A DNA stretch of 64,000 bases from positions 186,001 through 250,000 of the forward strand of contig NZ_CP041638.1 in assembly GCF_007197775.1 (NCBI RefSeq), read 5' to 3'. The position numbers were made by a program, and so were the translations under genes. Source of the stretch: Thalassotalea sp. PS06. Lineage in GTDB: Bacteria; Pseudomonadota; Gammaproteobacteria; Enterobacterales; Alteromonadaceae. Positions 28,768-37,972 of the stretch are shown here, piece after piece; within the stretch, counting starts at the first letter, position 1, and the number at the start of each line of letters is the position of its first letter. Under the pieces are notes generated by a model, which saw only the letters and a list, made by a program, of their open reading frames with translations, searched no databases and was not told the origin of the DNA.

Positions 28768-28841
28768 TAAATGGCTCGTTGTGTAACTAGCTAAATTTGA
28801 AACAAAATTATTAGAAAAAATAAAAAATGAGGGGCCTTAAA

Positions 28842-29087
28842 ATGGCGAAAGGGCAATCTTTACAAGACCCGTTTTTAAACGCATTGAGACGTGACCGTAT
28901 TCCTGTGGCAATTTATCTTGTCAACGGGATCAAGCTACAAGGTCAGGTTGAATCGTTTGATCAATTTGTGATTTTACTTAAAAACACCGTAAGTCAAATG
29001 GTATATAAGCATGCGATTTCTACGGTAGTCCCTTCTCGGGCGGTTAATACCAGTAATCCAACTGAATATAATCAGCCGATGGAATAA
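28842..29087 (+). CDS. hfq: RNA chaperone Hfq
   Basis: Hexameric Sm-like chaperone for small regulatory RNAs. The 81 residues hold the Sm1 region ([25 protein letters not shown], in part) and Sm2 (MVYKHAIST). The C-terminal tail is short, only about 15 residues. The start at 28842 has GAGGGG nine bases upstream; an ATG at 28827 would add five residues overlapping that site. Lies 31 bp before hflX. Confidence 0.97.
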   Translation: MAKGQSLQDPFLNALRRDRIPVAIYLVNGIKLQGQVESFDQFVILLKNTVSQMVYKHAISTVVPSRAVNTSNPTEYNQPME

Positions 29088-29118
29088 TATTTGATGAGTT
29101 TGAATTGGAGTTGCTCAT

Positions 29119-30405
29119 TTGTTTGATAGGCATCAAGCAGGTGAGCAAGCAGTACTTGTTCACATCGATTTTCCGCAAGAAAACGCACGCGAAGATTTAC
29201 AAGAATTTGAAATGCTGGTGTCTTCCGCCGGCGTCAATGCTTTGACGGTTGTCTCCGGACGACGCGAAACCCCTCACCCAAAATATTTTGTAGGCAGTGG
29301 TAAAGCTGAAGAAATAGCTGAAGCCGTGAAGCTCTATCAGGCTGACGTCATCCTTTTTAATCACGCTTTGTCACCTTCTCAGGAAAAGCATATTGAGGCA
29401 TTGTGCCAATGCCGGGTAATTGATAGAACCACATTAATTCTGGATATCTTCGCGCAACGTGCTCGTACCCATGAAGGTAAGTTGCAGGTAGAACTCGCTC
29501 AGCTTCGCCATATATCCAGTCGCTTGATCCGAGGTTGGACTCACTTAGAGCGACAAAAAGGTGGTATCGGTCTGCGAGGCCCTGGTGAAACTCAGTTAGA
29601 AACTGATCGCCGGTTACTCAGGGAGCGTATGCATAATATCCAGAAGCGCCTTGAAAAAGTCGAAAAACAACGACATCAGGGGCGACGTCTGCGGGAACGT
29701 GCAGAGATACCAACCGTGTCTCTGGTGGGCTATACCAATGCCGGTAAGTCGACATTATTTAACCAGATAACCGATGCTGAGGTTTATGCGGCTGACCAAT
29801 TGTTTGCAACATTGGATCCGACCCTCAGACAAATCAGTTTAAAAGAAGTGGGGAAGGTGATTCTTGCCGATACGGTGGGGTTTATCCGACATTTGCCCCA
29901 TGACTTGGTTGCTGCTTTTAAAGCAACCTTGACCGAAACCCGGGAAGCCCATCTGCAGTTGCACGTGGTAGACATTTCCGATGAACGCCGGTCTGATAAT
30001 ATTGCTCAGGTCGAATCCGTATTGGCAGAAATTGAAGCGGACGAAATCGACCAGTTATTGATTTGCAACAAAATCGATAACCTCGATGACGTGTCACCGA
30101 AGATTGATCGTGATGAGGAAGGAAAGCCTATCAGAGTCTGGCTTTCAGCACGTGCTAATATAGGATTAGACCTTTTATTTCAGGCGCTTACTGAACGGCT
30201 CGGACAAGATATCGTTCAGTATCGATTGAAGATACCTCCCAGCGCAGGAAAATTGCGGGGAACTTTATACGAACTAAACTGTATATCAGATGAGCAGTTT
30301 GATGAGCAGGGAAATAGTTTACTGGATGTAAAACTACCTCTGCGAGAATGGAAAAAGTTATTGAAACAGGATAATTCACAATTGCAGAACTTTATCCTGC
30401 ACTGA
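29119..30405 (+). CDS. hflX: Ribosome-splitting GTPase HflX
   Basis: GTPase that rescues stalled ribosomes after heat stress. The 428 residues carry the HflX N-domain with GSGKAEEIAE, a coiled linker with GGIGLRGPGETQLE, G1 (GYTNAGKST) and G3 (DTVGFIRHLP). The initiation codon is TTG with GGAG eight bases upstream; no better in-frame ATG is near. Confidence 0.96.
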   Translation: MFDRHQAGEQAVLVHIDFPQENAREDLQEFEMLVSSAGVNALTVVSGRRETPHPKYFVGSGKAEEIAEAVKLYQADVILFNHALSPSQEKHIEALCQCRVIDRTTLILDIFAQRARTHEGKLQVELAQLRHISSRLIRGWTHLERQKGGIGLRGPGETQLETDRRLLRERMHNIQKRLEKVEKQRHQGRRLRERAEIPTVSLVGYTNAGKSTLFNQITDAEVYAADQLFATLDPTLRQISLKEVGKVILADTVGFIRHLPHDLVAAFKATLTETREAHLQLHVVDISDERRSDNIAQVESVLAEIEADEIDQLLICNKIDNLDDVSPKIDRDEEGKPIRVWLSARANIGLDLLFQALTERLGQDIVQYRLKIPPSAGKLRGTLYELNCISDEQFDEQGNSLLDVKLPLREWKKLLKQDNSQLQNFILH

Positions 30406-30464
30406 TAGTATATTAACAATATACAGTTGCCCTTAATAAGAATTGCAATCTAACGGAGAGCGAA

Positions 30465-31613
30465 ATGGCTTGGAATGAACCGGGGAATAATGATAAGGAT
30501 CCCTGGAAAAATAAAGGCGGTCGTGATCAGGGTCCTCCTGATTTAGACGAACTACTAAAAGATCTCGGTAATAAATTCGGTGGAATTTTCGGTAATAAAC
30601 CAAACCGCAACAGCAAAAATAGCTTTAGCGGCATTGGTCTTTCCATCGTATTGATACTTGCGCTTGTCGTTTGGGGTATCAGTGGTTTTTATACCATCAA
30701 AGAATCCGATCGCGGTGTTGTGCTGCAGTTTGGTGAGTACTTAGGGGAAGTAGAACCGGGTATCCACTGGCAACCGACATTTATTCAGCGGGTAATTCCT
30801 GTAAACGTACAAACCACTAATAACTTGCCTGCCCGTGGCGATATGCTAACGGAAGACGAGAACATGGTTATGGTAGAGATGCAGGTTCAGTATCGTATTA
30901 TCGACGCACGTAATTACCTGTTTAATGTAACTAATGCTAACGAGAGCCTGGCACATGCCTTCGACAGTGCAATTCGTTACGTTATCGGTCATTCTAAAAT
31001 GGATGAGGTGTTAACCAGCGGTCGTGAACAGGTACGTCAGTCGGTTTGGGAAGAGCTTGAAAAGATTATCGAGCCATACAATATGGGTATTCTGATTTCC
31101 GACGTCAACTTTAAAGACGCGCGTCCACCAGAGCAAGTCAAAGATGCATTTGATGATGCCATCGCCGCTCGAGAAGATGAAGAACGTTTTGTCTTGGAAG
31201 CGGAAAAGTATGCTCTTTCGGTAGAACCAGAAGCTCGTGGCCGTGCTAAACGCATGGAACAGGACGCACTTGCTTATAAACAGCAGATCGTTCTTGCTTC
31301 ACAGGGTGAAGTTGCCAAGTTTGATCAATTACTCCCTCAGTACATAGCTGCGCCTAGAGTTACCCGTGATCGTTTGTATATCGCGACGATGGAACAGGTT
31401 TATAGCAAAACGTCTAAAGTGATGGTTGATGTTGAAGGCGGAAATAACATGATGTACTTGCCTCTTGATAAAATCATGCAGCAGCAGCCACAGTTAACTT
31501 TGCCTTATAGCCAAAGCTTGCCTGGAAGCAAACAAACACCTGTTCAAACAACTAATTCGGCGCCCAACAAGCCACCGGGACGTAGTGACCGTTTCAGCCG
31601 GGGGAATAACTAA
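30465..31613 (+). CDS. hflK: FtsH protease modulator HflK
   Basis: SPFH/prohibitin-family membrane protein that assembles with HflC around FtsH. The 382 residues have a Gly/Asn-rich cytoplasmic N-terminus with DELLKDLGNKFGG, one membrane span near 57-77, the SPFH domain, a coiled coil rich in Ala and Glu, and a Pro/Ser-rich end. GGAGAG precedes the ATG. Only two bases separate it from hflC. Confidence 0.96.
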   Translation: MAWNEPGNNDKDPWKNKGGRDQGPPDLDELLKDLGNKFGGIFGNKPNRNSKNSFSGIGLSIVLILALVVWGISGFYTIKESDRGVVLQFGEYLGEVEPGIHWQPTFIQRVIPVNVQTTNNLPARGDMLTEDENMVMVEMQVQYRIIDARNYLFNVTNANESLAHAFDSAIRYVIGHSKMDEVLTSGREQVRQSVWEELEKIIEPYNMGILISDVNFKDARPPEQVKDAFDDAIAAREDEERFVLEAEKYALSVEPEARGRAKRMEQDALAYKQQIVLASQGEVAKFDQLLPQYIAAPRVTRDRLYIATMEQVYSKTSKVMVDVEGGNNMMYLPLDKIMQQQPQLTLPYSQSLPGSKQTPVQTTNSAPNKPPGRSDRFSRGNN

Positions 31614-31615
31614 TC

Positions 31616-32494
31616 ATGAAAAACTTTTTAGTGATCATTCTAGTGGTACTCGGTCTGCTGACAGTTTCTTCGGTATTCGTTATCAATGAAGCTGAGCGCG
31701 GTATCGTGTTCCAATTCTCGAAAATTAAACGTACTGACGGTGGTGAAATGAAAATTTACCCACCGGGTATTCATTTCAAGATCCCTTTGATTGAGCGTGT
31801 CCGTAAAATTGATGCGCGTATTCAGACGCTCGATGAAGCGCCAGATCGTTTTGTAACCGCAGAGAAAAAAGATTTGCTGGTTGATACCTACGTTAAATGG
31901 CGTGTCGAAGATTTCTCGACCTTCTATGTTCGTACCAATGGCGGTTCACTTGAGAACGCGCAAGCGCTTTTAAAACAAAAGGTGAATAACGGTCTGCGTA
32001 CCGAGTTTGGTACCCGTACTATTCGTCAAATCGTATCCGGCGACCGTGACTCGGTTATGGAAAAGGCGAAGTTAAGTGCTCAGACGGCTCGCAAAGATTT
32101 AGGCATTGAAGTTGTAGACGTTCGTGTTAAACGTATCAACTTGCCTTCAGAGGTTCAAAACTCAATTTTCGATCGTATGCGTGCTGATCGTCAGGCAGTA
32201 GCTGAAGAACATCGTTCTCAAGGTCGTGAGAAAGCGGAAGTAATCCGTGCGACGGTTGATGCGAAAGTTACTGTTATGCTGGCAGATGCGAAGAAACAAG
32301 CATTTACCCTGCGCGGTGAAGGTGATGCAATGGCTGCGAAAGTTTATGCCGATGCATACCAAAAAGATCCTGAATTCTTCACTTTCTTCCGCTCATTGCA
32401 AGCGTATGAAAATAGCTTCAATAGCAAAGGTGACATCCTGGTCATCAAACCAGATTCCGATTTCTTCAAATACTTGAAAGAAACCGGAAAGTAA
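31616..32494 (+). CDS. hflC: FtsH protease modulator HflC
   Basis: Partner of HflK in the FtsH-regulating ring. The 292 residues have an N-terminal membrane span (about 4-22), the SPFH domain with ERGIVFQFSKI, and a helical coiled coil ending in EFFTFFRSLQAYE, a typical HflC signature. A terminator follows directly. Confidence 0.96.
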   Translation: MKNFLVIILVVLGLLTVSSVFVINEAERGIVFQFSKIKRTDGGEMKIYPPGIHFKIPLIERVRKIDARIQTLDEAPDRFVTAEKKDLLVDTYVKWRVEDFSTFYVRTNGGSLENAQALLKQKVNNGLRTEFGTRTIRQIVSGDRDSVMEKAKLSAQTARKDLGIEVVDVRVKRINLPSEVQNSIFDRMRADRQAVAEEHRSQGREKAEVIRATVDAKVTVMLADAKKQAFTLRGEGDAMAAKVYADAYQKDPEFFTFFRSLQAYENSFNSKGDILVIKPDSDFFKYLKETGK

Positions 32495-32501
32495 ATCATA
32501 T

Positions 32502-32530
32502 AAAGCCCACTTAATGTGGGCTTTATTATT
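32502..32530 (+). terminator. Terminator after hflC
   Basis: Nine-base-pair stem AAAGCCCAC / GTGGGCTTT with loop TTAAT, followed by ATTATTATT. It lies 8 bp past the hflC stop. Confidence 0.8.
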
Positions 32531-32563
32531 ACCACCACCTAAATTACTGAGTGCGCAAACTCT

Positions 32564-32752
32564 ATGACGTTCTCTACTTTGTTAATTGCCATTGCTTTAA
32601 TGCTTATCCTTGAAGGTCTGGGACCATTCCTGTTTCCTAAACGATGGCAGTCGTTAATGGGCAAGCTCGCCGCTGAAAATGCCAGGGTTATCCGTCAGAT
32701 TGGCTTGGTTCTTATCATCACCGGTCTTGGTATGATTGCAATTTTTTCTTAA
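32564..32752 (+). CDS. Small inner-membrane protein, DUF2065 (YjeT-like)
   Basis: A 62-residue protein with two hydrophobic segments (about 3-24 and 42-60) around a short basic loop with FPKRWQ. Family and position between hflC and purA match E. coli yjeT. Function unknown. Confidence 0.85.
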   Translation: MTFSTLLIAIALMLILEGLGPFLFPKRWQSLMGKLAAENARVIRQIGLVLIITGLGMIAIFS

Positions 32753-32841
32753 ACGCTTAGTTTCCTTCAGCCTAATACGGCCACTGCAACGACATTTTTC
32801 CCTATTTTTCCTGCAATTGTGTCAAGTTCGATTAGAATTAA

Positions 32842-34233
<1,392 letters not shown>

Positions 34234-34258
34234 TCGAATCGATACATACTTATTTAAG

Positions 34259-34284
34259 AAAGCCCGCGTCAGCGGGCTTTTTTT
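34259..34284 (+). terminator. Terminator after purA
   Basis: Nine-base-pair GC-rich stem AAAGCCCGC / GCGGGCTTT with loop GTCA and a following T run, 25 bp past the purA stop. It separates purA from the cassette that follows. Confidence 0.92.
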
Positions 34285-34354
34285 GACGAATTGATTGAAC
34301 ACCACAGTGTATGCCAGTAACGCCAGATTGCCAGATTGCAAGACTCAGATTTAT

Positions 34355-34439
34355 CCGGTAATTTAATCCACCGGTAACGGCCTAGATGAGCGAATAACGG
34401 CCTTTTGCACGCTTAACAAGCGTTTATCAATTCTAGATG
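34355..34439. repeat. Iterated short direct repeats before the NADAR-macro cassette
   Basis: CCGGTAA occurs at 34355 and 34371, TAACGGCCT at 34375 and 34395, and CTAGATG at 34382 and 34433. A small palindrome CGCTT-AAC-AAGCG lies at 34410-34422. These sit in the 168-bp gap between the purA terminator and the first cassette gene, where its promoter should be. No standard promoter is convincing here. Confidence 0.5.
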
Positions 34440-34452
34440 TCAAAGGAATGAA

Positions 34453-34866
34453 ATGACTCAAAAAACAATTCGTGAGCTAATCACTGAAATGAATCACCGA
34501 AACGTAAGTTTAGAAGAAATCGAACTAGCACGAGCGTACGAGAAGTCATTAATCCCTGATGACACAGAAATTCCTGATCAAGATTCTATTTACGAAGTCT
34601 TTTCTTTAATTGAAGGGAATGTATTAATTCAATTTTGTGCTCCTTTCACTGGAGGCAATGATGTTCAGATACCTAAGGGGATTAGACTTAGAGTTTTAGA
34701 GCATTGTGATGAAAAACCTCTGGTAATAGCATGTAGCCCAATTGATAGTGAAGAGCATTCTGATATGTTTGTAGATAAAAAAGATCTTAATAACGATTTA
34801 TATGCAGGATACTATTTAACCATACCCACACTTTCTTTTATCAGAAATACTAAGAAAATCTCTTAG
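34453..34866 (+). CDS. Hypothetical protein, first gene of the NADAR-macro cassette
   Basis: I do not recognise this 137-residue protein. It has no signal peptide or membrane span and is acidic. The N-terminal third looks helical (TIRELITEMNHRNVSLEEIE). The rest alternates short hydrophobic strands with polar turns (SIYEVFSLIEGNVLIQF, GIRLRVLEHC), suggesting a small beta-rich fold. AAGGA lies seven bases before the ATG. It is followed by two ADP-ribose-related genes at 25 and 21 bp, in the same direction, and the three share low GC. A role linked to ADP-ribose or a nucleotide is only guilt by association. Confidence 0.75.
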   Translation: MTQKTIRELITEMNHRNVSLEEIELARAYEKSLIPDDTEIPDQDSIYEVFSLIEGNVLIQFCAPFTGGNDVQIPKGIRLRVLEHCDEKPLVIACSPIDSEEHSDMFVDKKDLNNDLYAGYYLTIPTLSFIRNTKKIS

Positions 34867-34891
34867 CACATTAATTTACCTCTAATTAAAA

Positions 34892-35332
34892 ATGACAATT
34901 TATTTCTATACAAAACTTGATGAGTACGGAAACTTTTCCAACTTTTCAAAACATGGAATAGAGATGGTTGGCCTCTGGTGGCCAACTGTAGAACATTATT
35001 TTCAAGCGCAAAAATTTGTGTGTACCTCCTATCAAGAACAGATAAGGAAAGCGCATAGTTCAAAGCAAGCTGCTGAGTTAGGGCGCAGTTGTAAACTTCC
35101 GATAAGAAAAGATTGGGAATTGGTAAAGGATGAAATAATGTATTTGGCCGTATTAAAAAAATTTCAAACTCATGATTCGTTAAAAGAGCAATTACTTTCT
35201 ACGGGGTCTCAAAATATCGTAGAAAATGCACCAGGTGATTATTATTGGGGTTGCGGAAAAACAGGTGCAGGCATGAACAAATTAGGGAAAATATTGGTTA
35301 GAGTTCGTGAAGAACTGACAACGCTCAGCTAA
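34892..35332 (+). CDS. NADAR-family (YbiA-like, DUF1768) protein
   Basis: The 146 residues cover one complete NADAR domain: GNFSNFS (13-19), the signature WPTVEHYFQAQKF (30-42) with its conserved Glu34, LGRSCKLPIRKDW, and the C-terminal DYYWGCGKTGAGMNKLGK. Members act as N-glycosidases. E. coli YbiA has been linked to breakdown of riboflavin intermediates, and other NADAR proteins remove ADP-ribose from guanine bases. Nothing in the sequence tells which substrate applies. Middle gene of the cassette. No strong ribosome-binding site is seen. Local GC is low: 17 of 60 bases at 35101-35160. Confidence 0.93.
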   Translation: MTIYFYTKLDEYGNFSNFSKHGIEMVGLWWPTVEHYFQAQKFVCTSYQEQIRKAHSSKQAAELGRSCKLPIRKDWELVKDEIMYLAVLKKFQTHDSLKEQLLSTGSQNIVENAPGDYYWGCGKTGAGMNKLGKILVRVREELTTLS

Positions 35333-35353
35333 ATAGAATATCGAGGGCAAGTT

Positions 35354-35809
35354 TTGAATGATGTTGAAGGGGATTTAATAGAGTTAGCATTGAATGGTGA
35401 ATTTGATGTCATCGTGCACGGCTGTAATTGCTTTTGTACTATGGGAGCAGGATTAGCAAAAGCTATTAAGTTTGAGTTTCCTGAAGCTTATCAAGCAGAC
35501 TTAGAAACTGAAAAAGGGTCAGAGGATAAACTAGGCAAATACTCTCAAGTTACCGTGCAAAGAGGTAACCACAAGATAACTATTTTAAATGCATACACTC
35601 AGTTTCATTGGCGAGGCCGTGGTGTAAAAGCCGATTATAATGCTATCAAAGAAGTTTTCTCTAATATCAAAACTGAATTCTGCGGTAAGCGGATAGGTTA
35701 CCCTTTAATCGGAGCTGGTTTAGCTGGTGGCGACTGGAATATTATATCTGAAATTATCGATTCCAAATTAATGGGTGAACGTCATACGCTGGTTCGATTT
35801 GAAAAGTAA
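35354..35809 (+). CDS. Macro-domain protein
   Basis: A 151-residue stand-alone macro domain, a fold that binds or hydrolyses ADP-ribose derivatives. Visible marks are VHGCN (Asn25 at the conserved position), the glycine loop MGAGLAKAI (30-38), FPEAY, and the second ligand loop GYPLIGAGLAGGDW. It resembles the stand-alone macro proteins common in phages and accessory regions more than the metabolic YmdB type; that is a judgement by eye. The start is TTG with GAGG six bases upstream, and no ATG fits the frame nearby. Last gene of the cassette. Confidence 0.92.
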   Translation: MNDVEGDLIELALNGEFDVIVHGCNCFCTMGAGLAKAIKFEFPEAYQADLETEKGSEDKLGKYSQVTVQRGNHKITILNAYTQFHWRGRGVKADYNAIKEVFSNIKTEFCGKRIGYPLIGAGLAGGDWNIISEIIDSKLMGERHTLVRFEK

Positions 35810-35907
35810 TGTTGTATTTAATTTGCATATATTAGCAGATACTAAAGAGCAGCTATTACCACATTAGAGTCATTTAGCCACTTTGAAATTTTACCTCTAG
35901 AAGCGAG

Positions 35908-35927
35908 ATTACGGCCGACGCCGCAAT
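35908..35927. repeat. REP-like palindrome, copy 2
   Basis: ATTACGGC / GCCGCAAT arms with loop CGAC. It is the same element as at 21174-21193 with one loop base changed. Both copies are preceded by AAGCGAG or AAAAGCGAG. Lies 98 bp past the macro-domain gene. Confidence 0.75.
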
Positions 35928-35941
35928 GACAAAACTAACAC

Positions 35942-36016
35942 TTCGACAGCGTCCTCACCGACGCAGTCCTCTATGATGCAATCCTCTACGATGCAATCCT
36001 CTCCGACAACGTCCTC
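35942..36016. repeat. Tandem 15-bp repeat array, locus 2 (5 copies)
   Basis: Five head-to-tail 15-mers: TTCGACAGCGTCCTC, ACCGACGCAGTCCTC, TATGATGCAATCCTC, TACGATGCAATCCTC, TCCGACAACGTCCTC. They follow the palindrome at the same side and orientation as locus 1, 14 bases after it, so palindrome plus array is one compound element. Confidence 0.85.
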
Positions 36017-36052
36017 TCACTAAACCGCTTCAACTCCCGTTCCGTAAACATT

Positions 36053-36077
36053 CTCCGCCAGAAAAATCTGGTAGGAG
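36053..36077. other. Imperfect hairpin upstream of maeB
   Basis: CTCC-G-CCAG, loop AAAAAT, CTGG-TA-GGAG. It lies between the 15-bp array and the maeB promoter region. It could end transcription from the cassette, but there is no T tract. Confidence 0.35.
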
Positions 36078-36109
36078 GTTCGACCGTTCTAATTTATAGC
36101 GATTTTCTC

Positions 36110-36139
36110 TTAACAATTTGTCAGAATTAAGCGTAATAT
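36110..36139 (+). promoter_or_regulatory. Candidate sigma70 promoter of maeB
   Basis: TTAACA (36110-36115) and TAATAT (36134-36139) with an 18-bp spacer, about 50 bp before the maeB ATG. By-eye match only. Confidence 0.35.
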
Positions 36140-36191
36140 AGAAAGCTCCGTTAAAAGTTTCCATAAAAAATTACAAAAAGGCTTTCATTCC

Positions 36192-37442
36192 ATGTCTGAT
36201 CTTCGCAAGCAAGCACTCGATTACCACGCATTTCCGCAACCTGGGAAAATTTCAATGACGGTCACTAAGCCGTCAGAAACCATTGAAGATTTAGCTCTAG
36301 CCTATAGCCCTGGCGTTGCGGAACCAGTTCGGGAGATAGCTGAAGACAGTGAAGCGGTATTTAAATATACCAATAAGGGGAATACAGTTGCGGTGATCTC
36401 TAATGGTACTGCTATCCTTGGGCTTGGTAATCTTGGCGCTATGGCTTCCAAGCCAGTGATGGAAGGTAAGTCGTTGCTATTTAAACGATTTGCCAATATC
36501 GATAGCTTTGATATTGAAGTGAATAACGAAGATCCGAAAGCCTTTATCGAAACCGTTGCTAATATTGCCGATAGTTTTGGCGGTATTAATCTTGAAGATA
36601 TTAAAGCGCCTGAGTGTTTTGAAATTGAAAAAGCTTTAATTGAACGATGCAAGGTTCCGGTTTTCCATGATGATCAACACGGTACAGCCATTGTAACTGC
36701 AGCAGGAATGCTTAACGCCCTGGAGATTCAGGGTAAAGATTTAGCGCATGCGAAAATTGTTTGCCTGGGTGCTGGTGCTGCTGCGATTGCCTGTATGCAA
36801 TTGCTTATCACTTGTGGTGCCCAGCGCGAAAATATTTACATGCTGGACCGTAAAGGCGTGATTCACACCCGCCGAGATGATTTAAATGAATACAAGCAAA
36901 TGTTCGCCAACAATACTGACAAACGTACCTTGCAGGATGTGTTATTTGAAGCGGACGTTTTTGTTGGTGTTTCGGGCCCGAATTTACTATCGGCAGATGA
37001 TTTGAAACTTATGGCAAAAAATCCAATTGTGTTTGCTTGCTCTAACCCTGACCCGGAAATTACCCCGGAACTTGCCTTGCAAACCCGGGATGATGTTATC
37101 GTTGCAACGGGTCGTTCTGATTACCCGAATCAGGTAAATAACGTATTGTGCTTCCCGTTTATTTTCCGCGGGGCGCTTGATGTTCGTGCTAAAGAAATCA
37201 ATAACGCGATGAAAGTTGCTGCCGTGCATGCGATTCGTCAGATTGCTAAACAGCCAGTGCCGACAGAGGTATTGCAGGCTTGTGGCGAGAAAGCGTTAAC
37301 CTTTGGTAAAGACTACATCATTCCAAAACCTATGGACCCTAGATTGTTAACGGAAGTAGCAACGGCAGTAGCACAAGCTGCAATTGACTCAGGGGTTGCA
37401 CAAGGTCAGTTAGCTAAAAATACGCGTATTCGTGCTGCGTAA
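36192..37442 (+). CDS. maeB: Malic enzyme, short form
   Basis: Oxidative decarboxylation of malate to pyruvate, making NADPH or NADH. The 416 residues show LAYSPGVAEPVREI, the metal/substrate motif FHDDQHGTAIV, and the dinucleotide-binding GAGAAAIACMQLL. It corresponds to the MaeB-type catalytic part only: the phosphotransacetylase-like domain that makes E. coli MaeB about 760 residues long is absent. Cofactor preference cannot be read safely. Adjacent, convergent metJ and then metB-L-F repeat the arrangement known in Vibrio. Confidence 0.93.
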   Translation: MSDLRKQALDYHAFPQPGKISMTVTKPSETIEDLALAYSPGVAEPVREIAEDSEAVFKYTNKGNTVAVISNGTAILGLGNLGAMASKPVMEGKSLLFKRFANIDSFDIEVNNEDPKAFIETVANIADSFGGINLEDIKAPECFEIEKALIERCKVPVFHDDQHGTAIVTAAGMLNALEIQGKDLAHAKIVCLGAGAAAIACMQLLITCGAQRENIYMLDRKGVIHTRRDDLNEYKQMFANNTDKRTLQDVLFEADVFVGVSGPNLLSADDLKLMAKNPIVFACSNPDPEITPELALQTRDDVIVATGRSDYPNQVNNVLCFPFIFRGALDVRAKEINNAMKVAAVHAIRQIAKQPVPTEVLQACGEKALTFGKDYIIPKPMDPRLLTEVATAVAQAAIDSGVAQGQLAKNTRIRAA

Positions 37443-37493
37443 ATTTTTATAGAAGCCTTCAGGTAAGCTTTTAGAAAAACTTTCAGAGTAATT

Positions 37494-37530
37494 AAAAAAG
37501 GCCCGCTATGTTACATAGCGGGCCTTTTTT
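37494..37530. terminator. Bidirectional terminator between maeB and metJ
   Basis: Long near-perfect hairpin AAAAAAGGCCCGCTATG / CATAGCGGGCCTTTTTT with a three-base loop. It has an A run on one side and a T run on the other, so it can serve both convergent genes. Confidence 0.93.
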
Positions 37531-37549
37531 ATTATCGCTTATCAGGCAA

Positions 37550-37837
37550 TTAATCTTTTGATTCGGTATCCGTATCTTCAGAAATACCTTTTTCGTTGTC
37601 CTTTGACAAATCTTCATCACTTGGCAGCGGCTGACCAGTAAAGGCATGTAAAAATGCTTCGCATAACAATTCGCTATTGGTGGCGTGACGTAAATTGTTT
37701 ACCTGACGACGGGTGCGCTCATCGGTTAAAACCTTTAATACATTTAATGGGATAGAGACAGTGATTTTCTTTACCTGCTCACTTTTTTTCCCATGTTCCG
37801 CATATGGGTTGATGTATTCGCCGTTCCATTTCGCCAT
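37550..37837 (-). CDS. metJ: Methionine repressor MetJ
   Basis: Ribbon-helix-helix repressor that uses S-adenosylmethionine as corepressor. The 95 residues include [19 protein letters not shown], the DNA-contacting strand KKITVSIPL, and the [20 protein letters not shown] core. The C-terminal tail is short and acidic. GAGGAAA precedes the ATG. Divergent from metB, with operator boxes in the 173 bp between. Confidence 0.97.
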   Translation of the reverse strand: MAKWNGEYINPYAEHGKKSEQVKKITVSIPLNVLKVLTDERTRRQVNNLRHATNSELLCEAFLHAFTGQPLPSDEDLSKDNEKGISEDTDTESKD

Positions 37838-37871
37838 GTTGTTTCCTCAGAACCTATTTTTGCTAGGTGAA

Positions 37872-37899
37872 ATTGTACTAGGTATGACTTTTGAGTCAA
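37872..37899 (-). promoter_or_regulatory. Candidate metJ promoter
   Basis: On the minus strand TTGACT (plus coordinates 37894-37899) and TACAAT (37872-37877) are 16 bp apart, about 35 bp before the metJ start. The distal MetJ box cluster lies just upstream. Confidence 0.55.
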
Positions 37900-37919
37900 C
37901 CAATAACATCTATATGCAA

Positions 37920-37935
37920 AGATGTATAGACGTCT
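37920..37935. promoter_or_regulatory. MetJ operator boxes, metJ-proximal cluster
   Basis: Two adjoining 8-bp boxes: AGATGTAT (37920-37927) and the perfect consensus AGACGTCT (37928-37935). A weaker in-phase box TAACATCT lies at 37904-37911. MetJ binds cooperatively to tandem AGACGTCT boxes. Confidence 0.85.
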
Positions 37936-37943
37936 AAAAGTTC

Positions 37944-37972
37944 TTGACCCAATAAAATAATGCGTATAGATT
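37944..37972 (+). promoter_or_regulatory. Candidate metB promoter
   Basis: TTGACC (37944-37949) and TAGATT (37967-37972) with a 17-bp spacer. The -10 overlaps the first of four MetJ boxes, so bound MetJ would block it. Confidence 0.5.

Noticed and set aside
34411..34417. GCTTAAC resembling an integron attC core (RYYYAAC)
   Set aside because: No matching GTTRRRY partner at a suitable distance, no attC between the cassette genes, and the genes are spaced like an operon. The word is part of a small palindrome and probably chance.
35354..35809. A DarT-type toxin accompanying the NADAR and macro genes
   Set aside because: No ADP-ribosyltransferase-like sequence was found in any nearby gene; the three-gene cassette ends at the repeat element.
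36070..36095. GGTTCGACC resembling a tRNA T-arm near maeB
   Set aside because: No acceptor, D or anticodon stem can be drawn around it; the surrounding bases instead form a simple hairpin at 36053-36077.
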